Source: Chloracidobacterium sp. N
Lineage (GTDB): Bacteria > Acidobacteriota > Blastocatellia > Chloracidobacteriales > Chloracidobacteriaceae
Assembly: GCF_018304765.1 (NCBI RefSeq)
Contig: NZ_CP072642.1
Span: 975,501 to 1,039,500, forward strand
Length of the DNA stretch: 64,000 bases
Direction: 5' to 3'
Below, in pieces: positions 38,630 through 47,259 of this stretch. Every line of letters begins with the position of its first letter. The first letter of the stretch is position 1. The notes under the pieces were generated by a model, which saw only the letters and a list, made by a program, of their open reading frames with translations, did no database searches and had not been told where the DNA came from. Position numbers and translations under genes: made by a program.

Positions 38630-40171
38630 TCACGGAGGGGGCGCCATGGTCGCCTCAAGAGCGTGCAGCAGCTCTCTGGCGCTGGCGTCCCGCCCCTCGG
38701 CCAGTTCCAGACCGCGCCGCAGTTCGTTGCGCGCCGCTTCGGCCTCTCCAACGGTAATGTACGCACGCCCGGCGCAGTAGCGCACGTCGGGCTGCTCCTT
38801 GAGCGCCTCTGGCAGCCCGGCGTACCGTTCGAGCAGTTCGAGCAGGCGGTCCGTGCCCGGCTTGGTGGCTGTCTGGTTCACCGGGCGCAGGTTGCCGGGG
38901 TTGTCACTCCGGGTGAGTTCGTTTCCGATCAGAAACTGAGTTTCATCGGCCAGGGTGGTCAGCAGGTTCTCGAACGTGTCCGCCGAGGCACCTTCATACT
39001 GGTCAAAAGCCGTCCGGTAGGCCGCCAGAGCCGCCGGTTTGTCACCTTTGAAACTGAGTGCAATGGCCAGGTTTTCATACGCCAGTGGGTAGAGTCCCTG
39101 ACGGAGAGCAATGGCTTTCCGAAACGCCTCGATGGCGGCATCGAGTTCCAGGGTGCCCTTGAGCTGACTGCGCAGCAACCGGACGTTGCCCAGGTTCAGG
39201 TAGGCCTCCGGGAAGTTTGGCTGCTGCCGGACGGCCGTCTGGAACTCCCGGATGGCCGCATCGTACGCCGCCCGCTTCTCGTACAGCCGCCCTAGGTTGT
39301 AGTGCGCCAGAGCGTAGCCGCCTTCCGGTTCCCGCTCGCCCGGCACGGGTTTGCCCAGGGCGGCCCGAAAGGCCTGTTCGGCGCGGTCCAGATCGCCCAG
39401 CGCCTCATACAGCAGCCCCAGGTTGTTCCGGGCTTCACGAAACTGGGGGCGCAGCGTGATGGCTGTCTGGTAGCTGGCGATGGCGGCTTCCAGATCGCCA
39501 CGGTGCGACTGCGCCATGCCCAGATTGAAGTGGGCGTTGGCCAGCCGTGGGGAGATGGTGAGCGCTGCCTGGTAGGCCTGGATGGCACGGTCAATGTCGC
39601 CAGCGCGATAGCAGGCCACCCCAAGGTTGACCTGTGCGGCTGCATCCCTGGGGTTGAGGGCCAGAACGGCCAGGAACTTGTCACGTGCGTCCGCTTCCTG
39701 TCCCAGTTCCAGAAGGGCATGTCCCCAGCCGGCAAGGGCCTCGGTGGCTTTCGGGTTGGCTTGCAGGGCCTGCTGGTAGAGCGGGATGGCCTCCTGATAC
39801 CTGCCTTTGGCCGCCAGGGCGGCGGCGCGCTCCGTGAGCGTCGGCTGGCGCTTCGGAGGGGTGATGACCTGCTGTTCGGTGCGGGCCAGGGCCTCACCAA
39901 CCTGCTGAATGCCACGTTTCTGGGCAATTTCGGTGGGGACAACACGCAGCGCCGAAGCGCGGGCGCTGATGGTGGGGTCAATCCGCAGCGGAGTTGCCCG
40001 TGACCGTTCTGCCGTCGGGTCAATCCGCAGTGAGGATGGATTTTGGTCACTCCACCGGACGCGCCAGAACCCAGAGGTTTCGTAGCCTGTGGTGACGGTA
40101 AGAAGGCACAGTGAGGCAACGGCTGGCGTGGCCCGTGGTTTGTAAGGCATACCGCATCTTTGCTCGAACAT
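38630..40171 (-). CDS. exported TPR-repeat protein
   Basis: A 513-residue protein with a short hydrophobic N-terminal segment (ATPAVASLCLLTVTTG) that may be a signal peptide. From about residue 110 to the end come roughly ten tetratricopeptide repeats (for example AIPLYQQALQANPKATEALA and AAAQVNLGVACYRAGDIDRA), which form a protein-binding superhelix. Residues 30-100 are a Ser/Arg/Pro-rich linker with repeated SLRIDPT/PLRIDPT. The start may instead be the ATG at 40150. It diverges from the kinase-FGE gene across 123 bases. Partner unknown. Confidence 0.88.
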   Translation of the reverse strand: MFEQRCGMPYKPRATPAVASLCLLTVTTGYETSGFWRVRWSDQNPSSLRIDPTAERSRATPLRIDPTISARASALRVVPTEIAQKRGIQQVGEALARTEQQVITPPKRQPTLTERAAALAAKGRYQEAIPLYQQALQANPKATEALAGWGHALLELGQEADARDKFLAVLALNPRDAAAQVNLGVACYRAGDIDRAIQAYQAALTISPRLANAHFNLGMAQSHRGDLEAAIASYQTAITLRPQFREARNNLGLLYEALGDLDRAEQAFRAALGKPVPGEREPEGGYALAHYNLGRLYEKRAAYDAAIREFQTAVRQQPNFPEAYLNLGNVRLLRSQLKGTLELDAAIEAFRKAIALRQGLYPLAYENLAIALSFKGDKPAALAAYRTAFDQYEGASADTFENLLTTLADETQFLIGNELTRSDNPGNLRPVNQTATKPGTDRLLELLERYAGLPEALKEQPDVRYCAGRAYITVGEAEAARNELRRGLELAEGRDASARELLHALEATMAPPP

Positions 40172-40294
40172 TGTCTTTCAACGCCGAGGTGCAATATAGT
40201 TGGCGGGGCGTAGAGCGACAAGTTACATCCCGGACTGGCTCAGCGTTCCTGTCCGTTTCCGCCCGCATGGCTGCGACGGGTGTGTTGTTTTCGT

Positions 40295-42025
40295 ATGAAT
40301 GTCGAAACTGCGAGTCTGCTCGAACTCGGCGCTGTGATTGACGGAAAGTACCGGATTGATGCGCTGCTTGGGCAGGGCGGAATGGGCAAGGTGTTTCGTG
40401 TCACCCACCTTCAACTGAAGAAGACCTTTGCGCTGAAGGTCATGCTGTTCGACGTCGCCCGTAACGCCGAAGAGCGTCAGCACCGGCTGGCGCGCTTCCG
40501 GCGCGAGGCAGAAGTGCTGGCCCGGATCAGCCACCCCAACATCGTCATGGTGACGGATTTCGGGACGCTGGGCGAGGAACAGTTGCCCTACATCGTCATG
40601 GAGTTCATCGAGGGCACGACCTTGCGCGAACGCTGCCGGGAACTTGGACCGGCGCCCATCGGGTTCGCCCTCGAAGTGACGCGCCAAATCTGCGCCGGCC
40701 TCCACACGGCGCACACCCAGGGCATCGTCCACCGTGACCTGAAACCGGAAAACGTCATCCTGCAGACGTTGCCTGATGGGACAACCATGGCGCGGGTGCT
40801 GGATTTCGGCATTGCCAAACTGGCCCCCGAAGGCGGGGAAAAAAACGAAACCCTCACGCGCGAAAGTCCGGGAATCGGCTCGCCCGGCACGCCGAAATAC
40901 ATGGCGCCGGAACAAATCCTGGGGCAGCCGATTGATCCGCGCACGGACGTTTTCGCCATCAACCTCATGCTCTACGAAATGCTGGCCGGGGCACTGCCCA
41001 GCGTGCCGGTCATCCTCGCCGAGCCGAAGCCGCTCTCCCAGCTTCGGCCGGACATTCCGGCCGAACTCGACGCCATCATCCGGCGGGGCCTGGCGAAGCT
41101 CCCGGAGGAGCGCCAACCCTCGGCACTGGAGCTGAAACGCGAACTGGAGGCGCTCGAAAAAAACCTGACCCTGGAAGCCGCACTGCGTGACCGCACCACG
41201 CCGCCGGGTGGCCTTTCGACGACACCCGGTTTTTCTCCGGTCACCAAGTCGGGCAGTCCGGTACTCCCCACACTCCAGTTGGGAACGCTGTCGCCGCCAG
41301 CCCGCACCGTGGGCGTGTGGCCCATCGCCGTTGGGTTGCTGCTGCTCGTGGCCGGGGGCGGCGGATGGTTTTTCTACCCGCAAATCAGCGCCGCGCTGAG
41401 TGGTAAGCCCTCCCCCTCACCCACGACGCTGCCCGCCGACCTGCAACCCAAAATGGTACTCGTTCCAGGTGGCGAGACATTGCTCGGCACCAACCGGGGC
41501 GACAAACTCTCCGTCCCGGAGTTCAAAACGACTGTTTTGCCCTTTCGGGTGGCGCAGACGCTTGTCAACAACGCACAGTATGCGGAGTTCGTCAAACGGA
41601 CAAAGCATCGTGCGCCCACGACCTGGAACGGGCCGTCGCCGCCGGTAAGCGATCTGGACAAGCCCGTGACCGGGGTGAGCTGGGATGACGCCGATGCCTA
41701 CTGCCGGTGGCTTTCCCAGGAGACCGGCACGCGCTACCGGCTCATCAAGGAGTTTGAATGGGAATACCTGGCGCGCCAGCGTGACCGCAAGGGCGTCCGG
41801 GATTTGCTCGATGCTGGTTTTCTGGAGTGGACGGCCGACAGCCTGACGGTCTATCCCGGCGGGAAGGGGTTTGCGCCAAACCCGGCCCTGCGTATCTTTC
41901 GTGGCCGGGATGACCGTGAAAATCCAAACGAAGGTGTCACCTACCGCTTTCCTCAGAAACCGGACTTTACCAACAATCGGCTGGGCTTCCGGGTTGCGGC
42001 CGATCCCAGGGTTGGAGGGGAATGA
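40295..42025 (+). CDS. Ser/Thr protein kinase fused to a C-terminal formylglycine-generating-enzyme-like domain
   Basis: 576 residues. The kinase (19-285) is complete: GQGGMGKVF, Lys 48, HRDLKPEN (Asp 148), DFG (Asp 170) and APEQ. One membrane helix follows (about 340-360). The extracytoplasmic part (385-570) has the FGE-sulfatase/SUMF1 fold (MVLVPGGETLLG, VTGVSWDDADAYCRWL, NNRLGFRVA). The catalytic Cys pair of true formylglycine enzymes is not visible, so the outer domain is likely a binding module. The ATG at 40295 is chosen over a GTG at 40280. The next kinase starts by a 4-base ATGA overlap. Confidence 0.9.
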   Translation: MNVETASLLELGAVIDGKYRIDALLGQGGMGKVFRVTHLQLKKTFALKVMLFDVARNAEERQHRLARFRREAEVLARISHPNIVMVTDFGTLGEEQLPYIVMEFIEGTTLRERCRELGPAPIGFALEVTRQICAGLHTAHTQGIVHRDLKPENVILQTLPDGTTMARVLDFGIAKLAPEGGEKNETLTRESPGIGSPGTPKYMAPEQILGQPIDPRTDVFAINLMLYEMLAGALPSVPVILAEPKPLSQLRPDIPAELDAIIRRGLAKLPEERQPSALELKRELEALEKNLTLEAALRDRTTPPGGLSTTPGFSPVTKSGSPVLPTLQLGTLSPPARTVGVWPIAVGLLLLVAGGGGWFFYPQISAALSGKPSPSPTTLPADLQPKMVLVPGGETLLGTNRGDKLSVPEFKTTVLPFRVAQTLVNNAQYAEFVKRTKHRAPTTWNGPSPPVSDLDKPVTGVSWDDADAYCRWLSQETGTRYRLIKEFEWEYLARQRDRKGVRDLLDAGFLEWTADSLTVYPGGKGFAPNPALRIFRGRDDRENPNEGVTYRFPQKPDFTNNRLGFRVAADPRVGGE

Positions 42026-43032
42026 TGTCCACGTCGGGCACGGTGGAGTTCTACAAATCCCTCATCGGACAAACCCTCAACGACAACTACCGCGTCGAGA
42101 AGATGATCGGAAGTGGGGGGATGGGGGCTGTCTTTCTGGCCACCCACCTGACGCTGGGCAGCCCGGTGGCGATCAAGGTGCTTTCCCCGGCGCTGACCTC
42201 CGATCCTTCGCTGGTCAAACGTTTTCAGCGCGAGGCCAGGATTGGCGGCCAGCTTACACACCCCAACATCGTCCGGGTGCAGGACTTTGGCAAGACGCCC
42301 GACGGGCTGTTCTTCATGGTCATGGAGTATGTCGCCGGGGAAACCCTGGCAGCCCGGTTGTCCCGGGTCGGGAAGCTCTCGCTCGAAGAATGCCTCGCTA
42401 TTCTGGAGCCGCTGTGTGACGCGCTCGAACTGGCCCACGGCAAAAACCTTCTGCACCGTGATCTCAAGCCGGCCAATGTGCTCGTGGGGGAACTCAACGG
42501 CCGCCAGGTTGTCAAACTTCTTGATTTCGGCATCGTCAAGCTGCTCCAGTCCGACGAGCAGGTTTCCCAGTTGACGGCCGTCGGACAGGTCTTTGGGACG
42601 CCCCTCTACATGGCGCCCGAACATCTCATGGGGATGACCCTGACGCCCCAGGCGGACCTCTACAGCCTGGCCGTCATGGCGTATGAACTGCTGACCGGAC
42701 AGCCCCCGGCGCAGCATGACGACCTGCGGAAGATGCTGGAGCTGAAGATGAAGCCTCCCCCATCGGTCACGACCTATGTTGCGTCCCTGCCCACCGGGCT
42801 GGATGGTGTGTTTGCCAGGGCACTCCACGCCAACCCTGAACAGCGGTATGCCACGGCCGGGGACTTTTTCCGGGACATGCAATCCGTCCATAAGCAAAAG
42901 ACACAGGAAATGCTTTCAGCCGCCTTTGCCAGACAATCCAGCTCACTGACAGATGAAGGATCGGAACCCCCACGCCCCTCCAAAAATTGGCTGGAAGGCT
43001 GGTGGAACAAAGTCTTTGGCAAAAAATCCTGA
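42022..43032 (+). CDS. soluble Ser/Thr protein kinase
   Basis: 336 residues. The kinase domain (residues 23-285) has all catalytic elements: GSGGMGAVF, Lys 52, HRDLKPAN (Asp 147), DFG (Asp 168) and MAPEHL. The C-terminal 50 residues are polar with no membrane helix, ending in Lys-Ser. The ATG overlaps the stop of the preceding kinase gene (ATGA) and follows GGAGGGGA, so the two kinases are made in step from one mRNA. Possibly a cytosolic target or partner of the membrane kinase. Confidence 0.93.
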   Translation: MMSTSGTVEFYKSLIGQTLNDNYRVEKMIGSGGMGAVFLATHLTLGSPVAIKVLSPALTSDPSLVKRFQREARIGGQLTHPNIVRVQDFGKTPDGLFFMVMEYVAGETLAARLSRVGKLSLEECLAILEPLCDALELAHGKNLLHRDLKPANVLVGELNGRQVVKLLDFGIVKLLQSDEQVSQLTAVGQVFGTPLYMAPEHLMGMTLTPQADLYSLAVMAYELLTGQPPAQHDDLRKMLELKMKPPPSVTTYVASLPTGLDGVFARALHANPEQRYATAGDFFRDMQSVHKQKTQEMLSAAFARQSSSLTDEGSEPPRPSKNWLEGWWNKVFGKKS

Positions 43033-43090
43033 CGCTTGACGAAAACCTGGCCCTGGCAGTCAGGGACGCTGCAGGCCGATAGGGGGAAGC

Positions 43091-43534
43091 ATGTTCGAGA
43101 AAATACTGTTGGCAACGGATGGCTCTGAGACGGCGTTGAAAGCGGCCCGGGCCGCTGGCGAGTTGGCCAGCAAAACCAACGGTTCGCTCACACTGCTGTT
43201 TGTGATGGAGCCCTTCAACGAAATGGCCTACATCAGCCTGCCCGGTTACGAGCTGGGCATTGACCCGGAAAAGGTGGAGCGTTTCCAGCGGGAATCCGCC
43301 AATGCGGTTCTGGAGCGCACGGCTGAAGTCCTCAAACCGCTTGGTGTGCCCTTCATCACCCGTTATGAAATCGGCGCTCCTTCCGCGACCATCGTTTCTG
43401 TGGCGGAAAACGAAGGGTTCGAGGTCATTGTCATCGGGAGTCGCGGGCGTGGGCCAATTGCTTCGTTTTTGCTCGGCAGCGTGTGTGATCGCGTCATGCA
43501 CCGGGCGCACTGCCCGGTGTTGGTCATCAAATAG
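43091..43534 (+). CDS. universal stress protein (UspA family)
   Basis: 147 residues of the Rossmann-like Usp fold: the N terminus FEKILLATDGSETALKAAR and the nucleotide-binding C-terminal motif IGSRGRGPIASFLLGSVCDR, followed by ending HCPVLVIK. The G-2x-G-9x-G(S/T) pattern is present, so it probably binds ATP. GGGGGAAG lies 3-8 bases before the ATG. It lies 58 bases after the second kinase gene and may be cotranscribed. Confidence 0.95.
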   Translation: MFEKILLATDGSETALKAARAAGELASKTNGSLTLLFVMEPFNEMAYISLPGYELGIDPEKVERFQRESANAVLERTAEVLKPLGVPFITRYEIGAPSATIVSVAENEGFEVIVIGSRGRGPIASFLLGSVCDRVMHRAHCPVLVIK

Positions 43535-43606
43535 ACGGCCGTAACCCGGTTGGTTTCACCGTGCCGGACGTGCGTCGGCAGGGTGTGCGTGGCTGGAAGT
43601 CAGCTC

Positions 43607-44563
43607 ATGGTGATTGAGTCTCCGCCGCAATCGAAGTCGTCACCGGTACGGCCGCACGCGCGGACTTACCACCGGGCCTATCTGAACAACCTGCTGGCCA
43701 ATCATTTCCATACGCCCCTCGTGGTCATCGAGGCGCCGGCCGGGTACGGCAAGACGACCCTGCTGAGTGCCGTGACGCATCGCTCCGGGGCACAAGTCGG
43801 CTGGTTGGCACTGGATGCTGCCGATGCTGCCCTGAATACCTTCATAGCCAACGTTTGCGCGGCGCTCTACCGCCTGCCAATCGTGCCCGACTACCAGGTT
43901 CTGGATACTCAGGACATTCGTTCGGCTGTCAAGCTTGTGGTGAGCAGCATGCGCGAGTTGGGTATCGAAACCCTGGTGCTGGACAACTTCGAGCACGTTG
44001 CCGATGCCCCGGCCATCAACCAGTTGATTGAGCAGGTGGCGGCTGAGTTGCCGCCGCCCATGCAGCTCATTCTTGCGACACAGCGTGTGCCGCTCTTCAA
44101 GCGCGCCGGGCGCAGCCGGGTGACACGCCTCGATGTCACCGAGTCGGATTTGCGTTTTGACCCGGAAGATGTCGTTGGTTATTTCGCCCAAGTGGCACGC
44201 TATGAGGTTAGCGCCGATGAAGGCGGGCTGATTGTCGAGCGGACGCAGGGACAGGCTGCCGCTGTCAACCTTGTCTTGCAGGTGGCTTATGGTCTGCCGT
44301 CGTATCTGCGCATCAACTTTGAGATGTTGTTGCCTGCTGCCAGCCAGGCGGTGATGGTGTCACTGTTGCGAGAATGTCTGCGGCGCGCGCCCGTGGCCTT
44401 TGATGAAGCCATTCACCTTCTCAGGAGCGGCGCGGACACGCCAGCGAGCCAGGCACTCTATCAGTTCCTGGCGGCTGCCAACTGTCTGGTACACACCCTC
44501 GATGATGAAGTGCGCACACTGGTCATTCATCCACTGCTGCGGGAGCTTTCCACCCGCCTGTAA
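43607..44563 (+). CDS. STAND-type ATPase resembling the N-terminal domain of MalT/LAL regulators
   Basis: 318 residues. The P-loop APAGYGKTTLL (about residue 46), the Walker B-like LVLDNFEHV and a sensor region (LILATQRVPLF) match the NTPase domain of MalT-like (LAL) regulators. The usual TPR sensor and LuxR helix-turn-helix are absent: the protein ends after about one AAA lid domain. It may signal through a separate partner. The ATG at 43607 (MVIESPPQSK) follows GGAAG and is preferred over an in-frame start at 43550. The 3' end overlaps the opposite-strand methyltransferase gene by 41 bases. Confidence 0.78.
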   Translation: MVIESPPQSKSSPVRPHARTYHRAYLNNLLANHFHTPLVVIEAPAGYGKTTLLSAVTHRSGAQVGWLALDAADAALNTFIANVCAALYRLPIVPDYQVLDTQDIRSAVKLVVSSMRELGIETLVLDNFEHVADAPAINQLIEQVAAELPPPMQLILATQRVPLFKRAGRSRVTRLDVTESDLRFDPEDVVGYFAQVARYEVSADEGGLIVERTQGQAAAVNLVLQVAYGLPSYLRINFEMLLPAASQAVMVSLLRECLRRAPVAFDEAIHLLRSGADTPASQALYQFLAAANCLVHTLDDEVRTLVIHPLLRELSTRL

Positions 44564-45680
44564 ACGCTGACCGGGGAACCGGCAAGCCGGTTGGCAGTCT
44601 GTCCCCCCTAGCCTGCACGAGCACCTTGAACCGGTCGCCAAAGCCGCCCGGCACGAGAAAGTGCTTGAGTGCCAGACGTTCCTGGAGGGCTTCGCGTCCG
44701 TGCTCCGGGCGGGTTGCCGCAGCGAGCAGGTCAAGCAGCCCAAGCTGGATGAGATAGTCGGCCTGCCGCGTCAACTGAACGCAGCGCAAACCCCGGCGGA
44801 CGCCATGGCTGACCAGCGCCGAAAAGTTGACGTCGGCCGTGAGGTCCTGCTGGCCGGGGTTGGACAGCAGGTCTTCCGAGACGCGATGGCATGTGAAACT
44901 GCGAATGGTGCCCGTCGGCCGCCCTGACAGGTGTGACCCGGTATCGCCGTAGTCAATGGTGATGAGATAGCCCCGCGCCAGGGCCGCAGCGGCCTTGGTG
45001 AGCCAGTCCAGCGCGTCCAGCGCGACTTCGCACTGCTCACCTTCAGCAGGCTGGATTTCGCCCAAGGCAAGGTATGCTGCGAAGTCCTGGGGAAGCGTGG
45101 GCGTCTCCCAGATGAGACGGAGCTGACCCTGGCTGACCGACACCAGCCCTTCAAGATATTGCCCCCGGCGGCAGGTGAGCAGGTGAACCGGCAGGGCATC
45201 CACGAGTTCGTTCGAGAAGATCAGTCCGGTGATGGGGGTGCATGACAGCTCATCCAGCGTCTGCCACTTGACCTGTTCCAGGAAGGCCGCCAGCCGCGCC
45301 GCCTGGGCGGCCCGCATGGCGGGGCTGTGCTCGTCAATGACATAGCGCAGGTGACGCAGGATGTCGGGCGCATCCGTCGCCAGCGCGGTCAGGATGTCAG
45401 CCGCCAGGTCACCCGTGCCGGCGCCACATTCGACGACCGTGAAATCCGCCGGCTGCCCCAGGGCCTGCCAGATGGACTGTATCTGGCGCGCCAGCAGTTT
45501 TCCAAAATGGCCCGCGATACTGCTGGCGGTGTAGAAGTCGCCAGCGCGTCCGATGCGCTGACTGGCGGTGGTGTAATAACCGTGCGCCGGATCGTAGAGC
45601 GCCAGGGCCATGAAGTCACGAAAGGTCAACGGGCCGTGGCGGGCGATGCGGTCACGGATGACAGCTTCCAGGGAGTTCAT
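44523..45680 (-). CDS. SAM-dependent methyltransferase, MidA/NDUFAF7 family
   Basis: 385 residues. The N-terminal motif PLTFRDFMALALYDPAHGYY and the SAM-binding GAGTGDLAADIL place it in the family (PF02636) whose mitochondrial member methylates an Arg of complex I subunit NDUFS2. In bacteria the substrate is less clear. The segment LIFSNELVDALPVHL is another family hallmark. tyrS ends 23 bases upstream on the same strand, so the two are probably cotranscribed. The C-terminal 30 residues are variable and lie opposite the STAND ATPase end. Confidence 0.92.
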   Translation of the reverse strand: MNSLEAVIRDRIARHGPLTFRDFMALALYDPAHGYYTTASQRIGRAGDFYTASSIAGHFGKLLARQIQSIWQALGQPADFTVVECGAGTGDLAADILTALATDAPDILRHLRYVIDEHSPAMRAAQAARLAAFLEQVKWQTLDELSCTPITGLIFSNELVDALPVHLLTCRRGQYLEGLVSVSQGQLRLIWETPTLPQDFAAYLALGEIQPAEGEQCEVALDALDWLTKAAAALARGYLITIDYGDTGSHLSGRPTGTIRSFTCHRVSEDLLSNPGQQDLTADVNFSALVSHGVRRGLRCVQLTRQADYLIQLGLLDLLAAATRPEHGREALQERLALKHFLVPGGFGDRFKVLVQARGDRLPTGLPVPRSAFTGGWKAPAAVDE

Positions 45681-45695
45681 CGCGGTGTCCGGTTA

Positions 45696-45717
45696 CGGTG
45701 TATTCACGGTGTATTCA
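45696..45717. repeat. 11-bp tandem duplication at the tyrS stop
   Basis: CGGTGTATTCA occurs twice head-to-tail (45696-45706 and 45707-45717). The tyrS stop codon (45704-45706 on the minus strand) lies in the second copy as tyrS is read. Because 11 is not a multiple of 3, the duplication probably set the present C terminus (VVNTP). Confidence 0.6.
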
Positions 45718-46984
45718 CCACCCGCAGCAGGTGATAGGTACGCGCGCCTTTGCGCAGAACGCCATACTGCCCGCCAATCAGCCGTTCGCGGGTAATACGG
45801 CTGTGGACGGACTCGACCCGCTGGTTGTTGAAGTACAGTCCGCCCCCTTCGATGAGGCGGCGCGCTTCACTTTTCGAGCCCACCAGCCGGGCCGCTATGG
45901 CCAGATCGGACGGCACTGCGCCGTCGTCGGCAAACAGTGCCGCCGGGACCTCGGTTGAAGGCGCATCGTGAAAGACGGCAAGCAGGGTGTCCGCATCAAT
46001 GTCCGTGATGGGGGCCCCGCCGAACAGGATGTTCGTGGCCGCCAGCGCCGTCCGCAGGCCCGTGGGCCCGTGGACGAATTCCGTGACGGCCGCCGCCAGC
46101 GAACGTTGGGCTCCCCGTTTTTCCGGCGCTGTCGCCACGGACGCTTCCAGGTCGGCTATCTCCCCGGCCGACAGAAACGTGAAGGCTTTCAGGTAGTTGA
46201 TGACACTGGCATCTTCGGTGTTGAACCAGAACTGATAAAACTCATACGGAGAGGTGCGGTCATCGGTCAGCCACACGGCGCCCTGTTCGGTTTTGCCGAA
46301 CTTCGTGCCGTCGGCTTTGGTGATCAGGGGGATGGTCAGCCCGTGGACGCTGCTTCCGCGCAGGCGACGGATGAGTTCAATGCCGGCCGTGATGTTGCCC
46401 CACTGGTCGCTGCCGCCGATTTGCAGGGTGCAGTCGTAGCGGTCGTACAGTTCGAGATAGTCGCGTGCCTGAAGCAGCATGTAGCTGAATTCGGTGTAGG
46501 AAATTCCGGTCTCCAGCCGGCGCCGGACGGATTCCTTGCCCAGCATCATGTTGATGGAGAAATGCTTGCCGGTTTCGCGGAGAAACGTCAGCAGCGGCAG
46601 GTGGCCGAGCCATTCCAGGTTGTTGACGAGGCAGGCGGCATTGGCGCCGGAGAAGTCAAGGAACCGGGACAGAAGGCGCTCAATGGCCTGCACGTTGGCC
46701 GCAAGGGTGTCTGTATCCAGAAGCGGGCGTTCGGCAGCCTTGCCGCTGGGGTCGCCGATGAGACCTGTGCCACCGCCGGCCAGCGCTATGGGGCGGTGGC
46801 CGGCGCGCTGAAAGCGCACCAGGGTCAGAAGTGGCAGGAGATTGCCGACGTGCAGGCTGGGCGCCGTCGGGTCAAATCCGGCATAGACGGTGAGCGGTTG
46901 CCGCTCCGCCATGTGCTGGGGAAGATCAGGTGTGTAGTCCTGAACCAGTTGCCGCCAGGTCAGTTCATCAAAAAGGGTCGTCAT
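45704..46984 (-). CDS. tyrS: tyrosyl-tRNA synthetase
   Basis: Class I enzyme that charges tRNA(Tyr). 426 residues. HVGN takes the place of HIGH (PSLHVGNLLPL), the Tyr-recognition segment is DYLELYDRYDCTLQIGGSDQ, and KFGKT takes the place of KMSKS, as in the bacterial TyrRS of the KFGKT class. A C-terminal S4-like RNA-binding domain starts around residue 360 (AIAARLVGSKSEARRLIEGG). Divergent from the FHA gene over 275 bases. No T-box leader was recognised upstream. Confidence 0.97.
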   Translation of the reverse strand: MTTLFDELTWRQLVQDYTPDLPQHMAERQPLTVYAGFDPTAPSLHVGNLLPLLTLVRFQRAGHRPIALAGGGTGLIGDPSGKAAERPLLDTDTLAANVQAIERLLSRFLDFSGANAACLVNNLEWLGHLPLLTFLRETGKHFSINMMLGKESVRRRLETGISYTEFSYMLLQARDYLELYDRYDCTLQIGGSDQWGNITAGIELIRRLRGSSVHGLTIPLITKADGTKFGKTEQGAVWLTDDRTSPYEFYQFWFNTEDASVINYLKAFTFLSAGEIADLEASVATAPEKRGAQRSLAAAVTEFVHGPTGLRTALAATNILFGGAPITDIDADTLLAVFHDAPSTEVPAALFADDGAVPSDLAIAARLVGSKSEARRLIEGGGLYFNNQRVESVHSRITRERLIGGQYGVLRKGARTYHLLRVVNTP

Positions 46985-47259
46985 AAGGGTACAGCCGGGG
47001 TCACGTGTGAGGAGCGTGCGTATCCGCAGGGGGCAATCGGGTCAAAGGGCGATTTGTCTCCCGGATTCACTGCCATCTTTCGGCTTGTTTTGCCGATTTG
47101 AGCGTATGTATATTTACGTCCCACGGACAGATTCAGAGCAACCTGCCCTTGGGGAGAGGGCATAGCGTGCTGAAGTGGTGTATCATATCACCGATCTATC
47201 CGTCAGGTTTCTCCATTTGACACCGCCTGGCTGAGATATTCTGATCTTGTGAGACGAGC

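Noticed and set aside
47217-47245. Promoter TTGACA-N17-TCTGAT for the FHA gene
   Set aside because: The predicted start would leave only about 8 bases before the ATG, too short to hold a ribosome-binding site.
46985-47259. T-box leader for tyrS
   Set aside because: No T-box core sequence on the minus strand; only a small TGCCCT/AGGGCA hairpin is present.
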